This document shows, in pieces, positions 41,203 through 55,513 of a DNA stretch of 64,000 nucleotides. Both the position numbers and the translations under genes were made by a program. Source of the stretch: Cristatella mucedo. Its lineage: Eukaryota; Bryozoa; Phylactolaemata; Cristatellidae. The stretch is from positions 6,707,501 to 6,771,500 of the forward strand of contig WPIO01000008.1 of NCBI GenBank assembly GCA_009760855.2, read 5' to 3'. A model generated the notes under the pieces. The model saw nothing but the letters and a program-made list of their open reading frames with translations, was not told the origin of the DNA and did no database searches. How positions within the stretch are numbered: position 1 is the first letter of the stretch; each line of letters starts with the position of its first letter.

Positions 41203-44200
41203 GCTTTCATTTGTAGACTATGCCAGATGTGTGGGCATGGCGGCAACCACTTGCCTGGATCGCAAGGTAGGCAACTGGACAAGTAGCTGTTGCCCTTCGT
41301 GGGAAGGTAGGTTCCCATGGGGCACTGCATCGGACTGCTGCTCTGCGCCGGGCAGTAACTTCCGGCAGGACAGAGACCGCTCGACGGTGTGGCACTTGCC
41401 GCGCCTGACGAGCAATAGTAGCCGGCATTGCACGGTCCTCGTGGAGCGGCCATGTTGGAAGTGTCACAGAACATGCCAGGTGTGCATGTCCGAGTGGTCT
41501 GGCTGCCAGCCGGACAGAACTGGCCGGCCGAGCAAGGTCCACCACCGCTGCCCAAAGCCAGGGCAGGCGTGGCCACCGAGGCACCACCACTGCAGTACCA
41601 TCCTTCACTGCAAGAGATGCAGCATGTGGCAAAAATAGTAAGGTCGGAAGCATTAGCAGCACAAGCAGCAGCAGCAAGACAGTAATTCAAAGTAAGTCAC
41701 CATTTTCAGTATTTCTCTTATTAGTAAAAATAATATTAATACTAATAATAATAATGAGACATTTGTATAGCTACTTAGGATAACCAAACCACTTTCTACG
41801 AGCTGCGTCTGCGCTAGGAAAGTGCACTGCTAGCTGTCAGCACCTCAGTATCTTGAGGGCCTCGGCGGCATGTTAGATATTAGACACTTACTAATCACTC
41901 CTCACTCATGCATGTCCCACAAGCCTATAGGATAGTATACAGCCTATAGCTCAAAATCGGCTCTGCCAGCATATAGAATGTTGAATCTGCATGAAATTTA
42001 GGTGTCATGTTCCAAAGTGACCTTTCATTGGACGACCACATCACCTTTACAGGCAAATGTGCTTACTTTCAGCTAAATAACATTGCTAAAAGTCGCTCTT
42101 GATTAGACAGGGATACTGCATCTAAAATGGTCTACACATTTGTGACATCCCATCTTGACTTCTGTAACTAACTACTTGCTGGCCAATCGGCCTGTGCACT
42201 CAAGCACTTACAGTTGATGCAAAATCTGCAGCTACGCTTGTCTGTCGTGAGTGTCGCAGTTGCCACATCACACCACTTCTTGCCGATGTGCCCGGGCTCC
42301 CAGTCAGGCAACGCATCGACTTCAAGGTTTTGTAACTCACTTTTAGGTCCCTTCATTCTTTAGCTCCAGCCTACCTATCTGACCATCTCTTCCGCCACCA
42401 GGTTAAGCATCATACCACCGCTTTTCGGAATCTAATTGTTAACCTATGCCTCATGCAGACCTCACATCCTTTGGAGATCGTGACTTTAGTTTGTTTGCTC
42501 CCAAAGCCTGGAACTCACGTTCGACCTTCGTCACGACATCTCCTGACTTGTCCGCATTTAAAAAGAAACGAAAAACACATCTATTTATCACAGCATTTAG
42601 TGGGTCCCTGTGATTTGTACATTATGTGCTTATGCATGCTAACACTGTTGCATGCTGTCATTAACCACACTTGCATGTACACCCTGAATATGGCACCCAT
42701 AACCATGTTATTATTGTTGTTTATTGAGCATGCTACTACTAAACATTCGATCTTGCTTCCTTTGCAGCAATTGTAAAGCACCTAAACTGAGACTGAGTTC
42801 TCTGGGGGCGCTTTATCAAATGTATAACATTTATTATTACTATTATAGTAAAGATGGGCTGAGTTTATGGGGCATTTTCGGAAGCTAGTGTTGATTACCT
42901 TTCAAACATGTGTAGCGCCCTGCTGGCCTTGGCTGAATTTTAGCACGAACAAAAGCTGTTCGGAGGCGGGCTAGAACTCCTTTGTCCTGGAGCAGTGAGC
43001 CAGAGAGGAGCTTCAGTGCGTTAGAGAGGAAGCGCTTAGGAGCAGGCCAGGAAGCTCTGAGACGAGCGGCGGCGATTCGGCCTTTAGAATTGGTCCGATA
43101 CCCTCGGGAGCGGCTGATCGATGTTGGCTGGCCTGTCAACCTTCGCCATCACTCTGTCCAAAATGAATCGTCTGGAACCCATTCGCCATTCAAGCTGGAC
43201 AGATGGGACATTCCAGTGGCCTAGTGCCGGTATTAATTCCTCACCGTAATGGGCCATGGTGTCGGGCCCAATACCATTAAGCTCTTGCCCCATTGTCTCA
43301 GCCAAGTATTTAAGAGTCGAGCGACGCTCGCTCTGGGTCTTTTGCCTCGTGTCTTTTGTCTTTGGTCCGGCTCTGCTCCTCGACGCCGTCGGGCACTTGT
43401 TTCTCTGAAAGCGAGGGAGGAGGGCGGGCTGTCCGCCGACGATGGACGGAACAGGACGAGACAGCGCTAGGAGGATTCGGTGGAACTCCACCGATCACGT
43501 TCGTATCGCGCCCGAGCTGGCATTTTGTGTTCTTTCGTGTTTTGCGTGTGTGTGCTAGCACGTGGTCTCGGCATAGGGATTTGCCGGTGCGAGCTAAGCA
43601 TAGTTGGTGTCTGTGGAGCCCTAGTTCTCCGGGTAGGGTTTGGGCTCCGGTTCGCGCTTCAGTGTGGAGAAGTATTTCCTCCACAAGAGTGCTTGAGGTG
43701 GCGTGTGTGAAGTATTCCTTCCGCACTGGTGGAAACCGAGTTCTAGTTCCCGGTCAGGGTTTAGACTCTGGTTCGGGCTCCGTCTATTTGGGTCGTTTCC
43801 CTTTATACACGTAAGCAGCCCCAGTGTGGAGAAGTATTCCCTCCGCAAGAGTGCTTGAGGTGGCGTGTGTGGATTATTCCTGCCGCAGTGTTGGAAACCG
43901 AGTTCTAGTTCACCGGTCAGGGTTTAGACTCCGGTATGCGCTTCAGTGTGGAGGAGTATTCCCTCCGCAAGAGTGTTTAACTTGGCGTGTTTGGGGTATT
44001 CCCTCGGCACAGGTGGGAACGGATTCCTAGTTCACCGGTTAGGGTTTAGGGTCCGGGTCGCGCTTAGTGTGGAGGAGTATTCCCTCCGCAAGAGTGTTAG
44101 TGTAGCTGAGAACGTGCGAGGAGTGTGGAGATAAAGCTGAACTAGACGCGCAGCGACTTTGTGCGCTTGCGAATAAAGTTCAGTAAAATCCCCAATCTGT

Positions 44201-47200
44201 GTGTCTTGCTTCCAATTCACGCCGCGGACTCAGGACCCCGTTTAGTAACGGTAGGCAGGTCAGCGCCAGAAACGCTCGTTTCGTGGCGGCCAAACGCGCT
44301 AGGTAAGCAGCAGGTCAAGCTTACTCCGCCGAGCCTTCGGCGTTACACATGGTGTAGGAAAAGAACACATTGCAAGTAAGACCGTGAGTCTGTCTAAAAG
44401 GACTGAATAGCCTTGACATGTGTCTCAATGGAAAAGGGTAATGAGTCTCACTCGTCTCGTGGCCGCTCTCCGTACCTGCAGTTGCCAGTTGGAGACGACA
44501 GACCCGAGCTGGCACAAAAGCTGCCCGCCGGGCACGTGAGGCAGTCGGTAGCTGCAGCCTTTCCGGTGAAGGGATTATACTTGCCGGCTGGACACGGATA
44601 GAGATCTGGCCTCGTTGTGTTTGTCAAGCAGTAGTAGCCAGCTGGGCATGGCTTGTCGGTGTAGTTAGTAGAGTTAGTGTAGCAGTAGTACCCTGTTTAA
44701 AATAAAAGAAAAAGAAATATAAATCGTGAATTTTCTTAAGCAATATGACACAAACTAGAATCGGTGGATATGGGAAGGATGCCGATGCTAGACGTGAGAA
44801 TCCCAAAGACTCTATCGATGCCACGGACAAGGAGCCGGCAAGCCGAACAGGGCTGCCTCTTGACCTATTTAGTGCCATTGCTAGAGCACTGGCAATATTG
44901 ATCACACGCCCGCCCATCGAAGGCATCCACTTTTGGTAATGTCCAATACAGCAAGCAGTAATAGAGTGCCTCAGAGTCGATGTATTTGAACTGCCAAGCT
45001 CCAGGTTGACTAGCAGTAAGGGAAGTACAGCATGTACTGCCTGAATGACTTGGTTTCAGCAGGTGGGGGTGGTAATCATGCCAAATGCATCCTCAACACG
45101 TGCCCAGATAAAGTGGTCTGTGGGTCAAATAGTTAATCGGTGGAATCTCTGAGTCGAGTTTTGCGTTGAGCATGCTTGCCATTCAGTGGGCTTCTTAAAC
45201 AAGAGGGCGATTGTCCTGAAAGGGGGCTTTTTACTGGCTTGTTTCTGTTGCTTTACTAGATTTCTATCGCATTTCTAAATATCGATCTCAGCATAGCACA
45301 CACACAAACTCTGAGAGAGGCCTCTACAGCTGACCTGCAGTGAGATAGGCAACATTTACATTCACTAACTGCATGCAGTAAGCGCTGCTTTGCTACCTTC
45401 AAGTCTGTAATTATACAGCCATATAGATGCTACCATAACTACCATGCATCAGTGGAGCGCTTTGTCGATGGTAACCACCACGGCATTCCAATCCCTTGTA
45501 TTAAACACGGTTTCGCCAAGGAATAAAGTGCTCACCTATAACGAGGCCCTAGGCTCAATCCCGGTGGCATATGTAAAGCACCTGGATATAAATTAAGCTC
45601 TCCTAAGGCAATATATAAATAAATTATTATTATTACTCAGCTGAAACTGAGAAATCCATAAGTCCTATGCTGTGAAATGTAATTTCTAGAAATATCTGCA
45701 CAAAGAAAAGTTCTGCTTCGAAAGATCTTTCAGCTACATAACATTGCTAAAATTCGGGCTTCTTTAGATAAGGATACCACGTCTAAGCCGGTCCGTGCAT
45801 TTATAACATCCTGTCTTGACTTCTGCAACTCACTGCTTGCTGGCCACCTGGCATGTGCAATCGGGTGATTACAGCTGGTGCAAAACTCTGCAGCTTTGCT
45901 TGTCTGTCGTCAGCATCGCAGTTGCCACATCACACCACTTCTCGCCGACCTGCAGTGGCTACCAGTCAAGGAACGGGTCGACTTCAAGGTTTTGTCACTC
46001 TTTAGGACAGCATTTAGTGGGTCCCTGTGATTTGTCCTTCATGTGCTAATGTGTGCTGACACTGTGCATGCTGCCACTAACCACATTTGCATGCTGACCC
46101 TGTGCATGTCACCCCTAACCATGTTGTTTATCAAGAATGATATTACTCAGTATTCAATCGTGTTTTCCTCTGCAGCAAATGTAGAGCGCCTAGAAAGAGA
46201 TTGAATTTACTGAGGGCACTTTATCAAGTGCATTATTATTATTATTATTATTATTCCTAATCGTTAAAAACGATTAAGGTCAGGTGATCAACAGTCTCAT
46301 TTATATTGCACCAGGAAAGCCTTGGCAGCTATCATACCCCCTCCCCCAGCAGCAGGCAATACAGGATTGTCTGCAGCAGGACTGAGACCCACCAACTGGG
46401 TGGCAAAGAGCGAGCACCTTACACCTGGCCCACTGATCTTTCTAATCAATCCTTAACTCAATACGCATGAGAGCTATATACTTCCATAGTCTTAGACACA
46501 TAAACATATACATATACATATACATATATGGTACACATACAAATATGGATGCAGCAGGATGAATGGCAGCCATTGCAGAGCCACTCGACCATCGATAGTG
46601 AGAGTTTGGGGTGCTCTGGGTGAGCAACAAGCAGCAACTTTAGCCACGACTGTGCTACAGTGAGAGGCCGTGCAGAGGCGCGCAGACTGCCTCGTTGCAG
46701 CGCACACGGGCGGCTGACCTGCAGGGCAGGATTTGCAGGCATATGTGCCCTCCATGTCCTGATAAGAGCCAGCTGGACAGGCGGTTGGTAGCGTGCTACC
46801 TCGAGGGCAATACTGCCCAAGTGGACACACATCTCCTAGACCAGTGTGGCCACCAACGAGTGGGCAGGTTAGGGATGAGGAGCTGCAACGAACGGTACTA
46901 GCAGCATGTGCAAATAGGTGGCAGCCATTCAGTACGGCACACGGGGCGACAGATAACCATCCTGACTTCGGCCAAGGAGCACGGCAGATAAAGGGAGCAT
47001 GCAATGCAAAGCCACAAGCAACAGGCTGTAAAACAAAAACACAACTGAACGTACCATGCATGCAAATTCCTTTCAAAAAAGTTCATTCGTGATGCACTTG
47101 TAGCACAGTCTCGAAACCCAAATATCACAGCTAGCCAGCCGAAGGTACAACCAACAGAAAAGTGCCAGCAATCGCCATAATGTAATACAGCTCCGTGCCT

Positions 47201-50200
47201 CCTGTCCTTGAGCACACTGACAGTGACAGCGGGATTCTTGAAAGTATTTTGGAGTCAAAAACGTAGGGTTAACACCTTACAAACTAAGCCTTGGAGAGCT
47301 GGCCAGCACCTAGCTGTGGAGCGCAATATAAAAAACGCTTAGACATGAAGAGTAAGGAGAGGTCGAATGCAAGTTATGCAGCTGATGCTGCTGCAGAAAA
47401 AGTGAGCTAGAGGTTAGAGAAGAATGCAACAACAAAAAAAGCAACTACACAGTGCCAAAGACACATAGCCCATACAAATACAAAACATGATGATCCTGCT
47501 TGTTCCAAATACAACTGTATCCTTGACCATTCAATGGTTTCCACACACACAAAATACACATCTTTTCCTAAAGCTTTTATCGAGTGGATCATGCTAAAAG
47601 AACCTAGGCTTGTAGGCTGTAGGCTGAAAATGTCAGAGGCCACCGTGCAAGCACCCACATTGCCTGCATGAGTTTCACTTTGTCCTAGATGTGTCCTAGA
47701 CGATCTAATGAGAATAAGATCTTCAAAAAAGCAGCACCATCTTGACAGCACATGTCAGCTCACCGACCTTAAACTGGTGCCATTACAGTACCTGTTTGCA
47801 GCTGCATAGTATGGATTTGGCACATCAACACCTGACTGGCAGTAATATCCTGGTGAGCACAGCCCCGAAGTTCGGTTGGCGGCTGGTACACCGCAGAAAT
47901 ATCCGCCGTCGCAGTCTTTGCAGTCTTCCACCTGTAGCCCAGCGTACCACGTCACAGCGCCCAAAGTCATGCGGTGCACTCGCAGTGCCCCGAGCATAGC
48001 AACAAGCAAAGCCGATTGCTCCAAAATCGACCGCAATCACTATGCAAAGAATGGACGCCGGCATGGCTGCCGCTGCCAGCTGCCACGACTATCCTCCGCT
48101 TAAAGGCCGCTGACGACAGAACCTTTTGCTCTGCAGGTCCAAGACTGTGGAACTCACTTCCACAATTCTTACACAATGACAACTGCTCTCCTGCGGACGA
48201 CTGTGCCACATCCTTTCCAGCCGTCCTGAGCTGCTACTTCCGTGCTACTCCCCACCTACCTTAACTGCTATCCTGACTGCAATGCTTTTCACTCTCTCTT
48301 GGTTGCATGAGATGGAGTCTGTTGGCTACCGAATGCATAACAAAAGCCGCTTAGGCTGTGACTGTGCTAGACAAATCTCTCCTGCTTAATGCCCACGTAG
48401 TCTGTGTGGCTTTGTGGAGTTACAGCCAGAGATACACTACATTATCCTTAGTAATGCTGCCAACTGGCAGCTAGCTAGCACCTGTGCTCGAATCTCACAA
48501 AGGCCCTGATTAGCAGTTAGCTTGCTGGGTGTCTGGCAACTCTGAGCACCAAAGGGGAGCCCAGGTAGTTCTCGCAATTCTGGCTCTTGTCGGGCTGCCC
48601 ACAGTGCCTATCAGTGGTCGCCTGGCTACGTCACATGCAACTTCAGATGCAGCGTCAGATGCACGAAGACGGTTGCTCGGTTGAATAGAGACTGCTGCCC
48701 AAGCTTGGCTAGGGAAGGCAAGAGCCGACGTCTCCTTGCATGGCAGCCATCCGAGCGGGGACCCAAGCGCAAGCTCGCACAAGCAGACACGCGCCCCGGC
48801 ACAAGCAGGCAGGCAGGCATGTGCACCCACCCTCATGAGGCCAGTGCGCTGGCCATATGTGCCCCGCGGACAAGCCTGCCAATCAAGGCCCGTGCTGTTC
48901 GGGCAGTAGTAGCCGAGCGGACAGACAAAGTAGCCGGGCAGCGGACGGCTGACGGTCGTGGGAACGCAGTACCAGCCTGCCGGGCAAGGGCTGCACTGCC
49001 ACGACCCGCTGCCGTTTGTGTATGTGCTGGCCAGGCACGGCTGCGGCAGCGCCGAGCCAGATGGACAGGCAAGCCCGGCAGGACAGAGTTGCTGCGTTCG
49101 AATCGATGAACCTGGCAACAAGTTGGAGAATAGTAAAAATGGAGGAAAGGATTGATACCGGCGACGGCAATCGTAGAAACCGCAAGGCCGCAAATAGTGA
49201 GCTGGCACGGGCAGGCAAAGGCCTGCTTGCTTGCTGCCAGCACACCGGGCAGCAGCAGCAGCCGAGGGGGAGTGGAGGGGGTACCACTCCATGAATGCTC
49301 CACACATGTACTACTGCAGCACTCACTAAGAGGGCAGTAGTAGCCTTGCTGGCACGGCACGTTCGGCGCGGTCAGACCAGTGAGCTCGCACGCCCAGCCA
49401 GGCAGGCATGGAGCGCACGAGCTGGCGTTGACCAATCCACTGACATTCGAGTAGGTCCCGTTCGGACACGGTGCTGGCATGCTGGAGCCTGCGGATGAGA
49501 GAAGCAGTCGCACGGATGAGAGAAGCAGTCGCACGGATGAGAGAAGCAGTCGCACGGATGAGAGAAGCAGTCGCACGGATGAGAGAAGCAGTCGCACGGA
49601 TGAGAGAAGCAGTCGCACGGATGAGAGAAGCAGTCGCACGCATGCCCATTGAGGCAGCATTGACTGACAAAGTCTATACGCGGCAGCTGCAACAGTAGCT
49701 GCTAAAAAAGCGCATTGTACAAGTCCAGCACAGAGTCACACACAGGACATAGAAATAGCTAGAGCCAACGAGCGCATGCTTAATTGAATTAGATTGCAGA
49801 GTGAGCACCTTCAGCAACTCAAAAAAGAATCTAAGCATACTAGCAGTTAAGGATGGGTCTCTAATGCAAGAAAGCAGGTTGGGCAACCGTTTTCATAACA
49901 AGGACGCACTCAGCACTTCAGGGGAGCGTAACGTGGGCCAACACATGCTGCAGACTCACCCTGGATGCAGTAAGAACCAGCCGGACACACTGTCTGTGCT
50001 GCAGTTGCAGATCCCGTGGTGCAGTAGAATCCAGCAGCACACACGCCTCTCGGCGAAGTCATGTTGATGCTATCACAGTAGCGCCCTAAATGCATTTGCT
50101 GCACGCTTGAGAAACCGGAGCAATACGAAGTAGCAGCAGCCGGCTGCAGCCACAACACTACACAACAGTGAGACAGGGCACAGTAGCAGCAGCATCAGCA

Positions 50201-52978
50201 ACCAGTGATGACAAGGATTTTCAGAAGCCATTGGGCAGCAGCCAAAAGTGGCAGCAAAACAGAACAGGTGAGAAAAATCACAAACAAAAAGCATCAGCAA
50301 CAAAGAGCAGCATTGGCAGCAGCAGTAACTGAGGGGTACGACACCAAGCAGCTGCAGCAGATGCAGGAACATGTACAAGTAGCAGCAGTGGCACTAACAA
50401 AGGCAGTAGCAGCAGCAGCAAAGGTAGCAGCAGCAGCAGAAGCAGCCAAGGCAATAACAGCTACGGTGGCAGCAGCAGCAAAGGCAGCAGCAGTTAAGGT
50501 AACAGCACCAGCAGCAAAGGCATCAACAGCAGCAAAGGCAGCAGCAGCTAAGGCAGCAGCAGCTAAGGCAGCTGCTAAGGCAGCAGCAGCAATGGCAGCA
50601 GCAGCAAAGGCAGCAGCAGCTAAGGCAGCAGCAGCAAAGGCAGCAGCAGCTAAGGTAGCAGCAACAGCAGCAAAGGCATCAACAGCAGCAAAGGCAGCAG
50701 CAGGTTAGGCAGCAGCAGCAAAGATGGCAATAGTAAAGGTAGCAGCAGCTAATGTAGCAGCAACAGCAGCAAAGGCAGCTGCAGCAAAGGCAGCAGCAGC
50801 AAAGGCATCAACAGCAGCAAAGATTGCAGCAGCAAAGGCAGCAGCAGCAAAGATGGCAGCAGCAAAGGCATCAACAGCAGCAAAGATTGCAGCAGCAAAG
50901 GCAGCAGCAGCAAAGATGGCAGCAGCAAAGGCAGCAGCAGCAAGGGCAGCAGCAGCAAAGAAAACAGAAGCAGCAGCAGTAAATGCAGCAGTAGCACCAG
51001 CAGCTAAGGCAGCAGCAGCAAGCCAGCAGCACTGGCAGCTAAGGCAGCAAGAAGTTGAAAAAGCCATGCAAATCGAGTTGCAGTTAGCGAGCTGACCTGC
51101 AGTACAAGCAGTGCACTCGGTGACGTTTCGCAGACCGGCAGTGCTGCTGTAAGTGCCCACCGGGCACGGCACGGGGTTCACACACGATTCCGGACAGTAG
51201 AAGCCACGAGGGCACACGTTAGCCGATGATAGTCCGGTCGGTGTGGCCGTGGAGGCTCCAGAGCCACAGTAATAGCCAGCCGAGCATGGCCACTGTGGTA
51301 TCACGGTGCCGGCAAGGCAGTAGTAGCCACCGGGGCACGGCATGCACTCGGCAGCGCTCCTTAGGCCGACGCCATTGTTGAACGTTCCCGCCGGGCAGGC
51401 AGTCTGGTTGGCTTGCTTCGTTCCATTGCCACAGTAGTGACCTTGCATGAAAATAACAAGCAGTTGCCTGAACCACACGCTATACCCCTCTAGGCTGCAA
51501 GTCAATCCGAAAGAAAGGCAAAGACAATTAGAATGAGAATGTTAAAGATAAATTTCTAAAGAGTCTTCTGAGGGTAGTTGTGTCAAATGATCTTCTATAT
51601 GAATACCTGAGACTGGTAAGCCAAGCATGGTCGAGTAATGTAATGTACTGTATGTAATGTAATGTATCTCCATGTGTAACTCCACAAAGCCACAAAGACC
51701 ATGTGGGTGTTGTGCAGGGGAGTTTTGATAGTGCACTCACAGCATTCGGTAGCCAACAGACTTCATCTCACGCGACAAAGAGAATGTGAGCCATGGTGGC
51801 TCACTAGGTAAGGCAGTTGCTTTTCACGACCTCGGTCCCGAGGTCGTGGGTTCAAATCCTGTGGATGGCAATCCTTTATTACCGCTGCAAGCGGTGGTGA
51901 TAGCCTCAAGGCTCTACTGTCGCTACACAAAAGAGGCTGTTAAACAGCTAGTATTATTATTAAGGTGGGAAGCATAGCAGAGTCAGGAGAGCAGTTGAGG
52001 TAGTGAGTAGCATGGAAGTGGCAGCTCAGGACTGCTGGAAAGAATGAGCCACAGTCGGTAGCAGGAGAGTAGTTGTCGTCGAGTTCATGCAGTATCAGTT
52101 TGCCACTCATACTCTGCATAACAAAGAACCTAGGACAACTTCTTGTCCTTCCTAGGTGAAGCTAACTACCTAGGTAATGCGCCAGAATGCACCAAATTAT
52201 GTGAGGAATGTTTGACTAGCGCTGTTTTGATGCAGCTGCCAGGCACTACTTGGTGTGGCACCCAGCTGTGACAGCACATTGATGCCATGAGCTAATGCAT
52301 GTACTTCTAAGCTTATCAAAAAAGAAAAACATAAGAGCAGCTGATCAGGCCAGTAGGATAACTCATGGCTACCATCAACTCCTTTACAGCATATGTAAAG
52401 TGTCTCAGAAGAGATTAAGTTCACTCGGGGAGCTAAAAAATGTTTATTATTATTATTATCATTATTTTTACTACTATTGTTATCATCATTATCATTGACA
52501 AAACCAAAGCTGCCTCCAGACTTTTCTGCTCGGCATGGTACTGCCGTATAGACTGACCTCTCACTGTCATACATCACCGTCATACGTTGCATGTTGTTCG
52601 TCGTAAGCAGCAAGGCGATGAGCTGCCTGCCACCGGCATCGGTTTGCCTTCGGTCGACATGCAAGACAAAGTGATATTTTGCCAGGTTCCCTTTCGTTGT
52701 GGATAAAAGAGTCACCACAAAACTCTCACAGAGCTCCCAGCCCCTGTCATCCTTGACAAGGTGGCTGTCGACTATCTCAGGCTGCTATTTCAGAAACGTT
52801 GCGACCAAACCGATTTAAAAAGTGATGCCAAACAAGTAAAGGTGCAAATTTGAGATCAATGAGCTTAAAAATTGGTTGGCTACTCCCCACTGGGACGGAA
52901 GATCTGTTGTGCTCACCTCGTGAATATTGGAAAGACAATGAGATGGCAAGCCTCTGATGCTCATTCTCTCTTTCTCTC

Positions 52979-53032
<54 letters not shown>

Positions 53033-55455
53033 CATACGTTAACAAGGTTACCATGCAACCTCGGTCAAAGCACCTGCCCTTCTGCTGTGCCATATAAACA
53101 AGGCTGTTTAATCAGCTACTTGTCGTTTGTTTGCGAGAAAAGGCATTCTCACAGGACAGGTGTCATTAGGTGCCCTTACCTTGGGGACAAACAAACATGG
53201 TGTAGTTCGTGACCGGGCCGAAGCTGGAGTCGCAGTAGAATCCCGCAGGACACACTTTGCAGGCGCTCTGCAGCATCGCGTCCTGGTACGTGCCAGCTTC
53301 ACACGGAACGGGTGCCGAAGACCCTGCAACACGGCATGTGCATCAATGGCTGCACACTAACAAGTACTGTGTAGCAAATGTAAAGTACCTAGAGAGATTG
53401 AGTTCTCTGAGGGCGCTTTATCAAGTGTATTATTATCATTATTACGGTAGCTCACAACACAATTTCTTTAGTTTCAATACTAGGGTAGCCCCTGTGGCGC
53501 TTTGGTTTATTGGTGAAGCTTGATTTTGTCCGTTGTGCTTTTGAAAAACTACCACTTACTAGATGCTCATATGACAAAAGCATTCGCAGCACACAACTGC
53601 AAAAGTGGTAAGACCGATCCCCGAGGTACTCGTGTATGCAGAAAACAGCAGGTCTCTTGAAAAGGTCGAGCATCAAGATTGTTATCTCTTGTCAGGCGTG
53701 ATATTACCTGTTTTAAGTTACAATTGGCCATTGTGAAACCTGCCACTCGTTTGGCCAGTGGCTCGGAATCATTGCACAGTGTTTCATCTACACTTCCTCG
53801 ATGGCACAAAGGCTCACACTTAATGAAATGGTGATTCAATCTGCAGTGGACCTAGGCAACAAAGCACAGTAGAAGCCATGTAACACAGAAGCAGCCGTAC
53901 CGACGACTGGCACACTGGTGATGATGCTGTCAGCAAACCAAAAAAACATGCCTCAAACTTCCATGATATAAACTATGAGTGCGGCTGCAAGACCCAAATG
54001 CAATCAGTGGTCAACGAATGACGTGGGTACGAGTGAGCTTCGGTTAGCCAGTGTAGTGAGAGTGCACACAGCCACTGCACTACCTGGCTAGGCAGAATCA
54101 TTCGTTCCCACTAGAAGGTGGCAAGCCGCGATGCCAGACTAGTGACCGTAGCACGAGCAAGCAAGACAGTATTGCAGTAGAATCAGCTCCTTACCGGGAG
54201 GACACCTGTAACCGACTGGGCACTCGAACCCATTGGTGGCCCCTACGGCCTGACCACCGGGGCAGTAGTAGCCGGCAGAGCACAGACCAGACACGGCCGA
54301 CAGGCCAGTGCTGCCACAGTAGAAACCCTTTGTACATGGCAAGCAGGAATTCGAGTTCGGCGATCGAATCGATGGCAGAAACGTTCCAACAGGACATGGC
54401 TGCATGGCGATGCTCCCTGCCGGGCAATAGTAGCCCGGGCTGCACGGGCCGCCTACAACCGAATGATAGCTAGAGTTGCAGGGCGACAATGTAGCCTGCT
54501 CTACGAAAGGTGGAGGAGAGCAAGCCAGACTGAGAGGCTGGGAAAGTCAGGCGGATGTGTGTGTGTGTGAAAGAGAGTCGTGCCGCGAATGCACGCTGCC
54601 GTGCATCTGCCATGTGCGCATGCACCCTTTCCCGAGTGTGGGTAGCCATTAACTGGCATCTGCTCACCTCCGGTCAACGAGTTGGCAGGCGTAGGTGTCG
54701 TGGCACCACCGGAGCAATAGTAGCCTGCTGAGCATAATCCACGGGGCGAGCTTAGCCTGTCGCTGTCGCAGTAGTAGCCGGGCGTGCAGGTGGCAGGTGC
54801 CGACGATCCGGCCACGCAGTACTGGCCAGCATGGCAACGGCCGCCAGCCGACAACACCGTCGGTTGCGGTGCGCTTGCAGATACGTTGCAGTACCAGCCA
54901 GGATCACAGGCTGCTGTTGGAGTGGACAGGCCACTGCCGGCACAGTAAGATCCAGGGCTGCATGGAAGGCAGCTGCTCAAGCTTGTCTGCCCTGTTGAAG
55001 TAGAAAAGACAAAGCTGAACGAAAAGCTGCCGAGGCAGTAAGTTTATTTTCGTAAATTAAAACTGGCTAGCAGAGCTTAATTGAGGTCATCCGTGTATTT
55101 AGGCAAATAAACACACAGCCGAGGTTAAAAAATATAGGGGCAATGCTTCCGGTAGACGGCAGTGACATTAGCCTCAAAACCGGCCAATATTCAAGGCCGT
55201 GGGTTTTTTGCCCTTCACATTAGGTAGAACACAAAAAGAACATGCACTGGTCCAAGATCTTGTGGGAAAAACCACATTCCTGGGTGCTCCTGTTATAGAG
55301 AATACACACTGCCATTTCACTTTGGTTTAGCCTGTGAAATAGTTCTCGGTTCACAAGTTTGAGGTTCCTTTAAGCCTTCGATATTGAAAAAATCAACAAA
55401 AAATAATCGACTTCGGCACACTTGGCCTCATTAACTGAGTACTTGTGTATGTGCA

Positions 55456-55513
<58 letters not shown>

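Noticed and set aside
43310-43814. Open frames on both strands that are conserved between 43.3 kb and 56.1 kb
   Set aside because: Conservation reflects two near-identical solo LTRs; the frames show no capsid, protease or polymerase motif.
50205-50708. Plus-strand 167-residue Ala/Lys-rich open frame
   Set aside because: It is made by the imperfect GCA-rich intron repeat, has no domain and overlaps no splice signals; the other strand is likewise only Ala/Leu low complexity.
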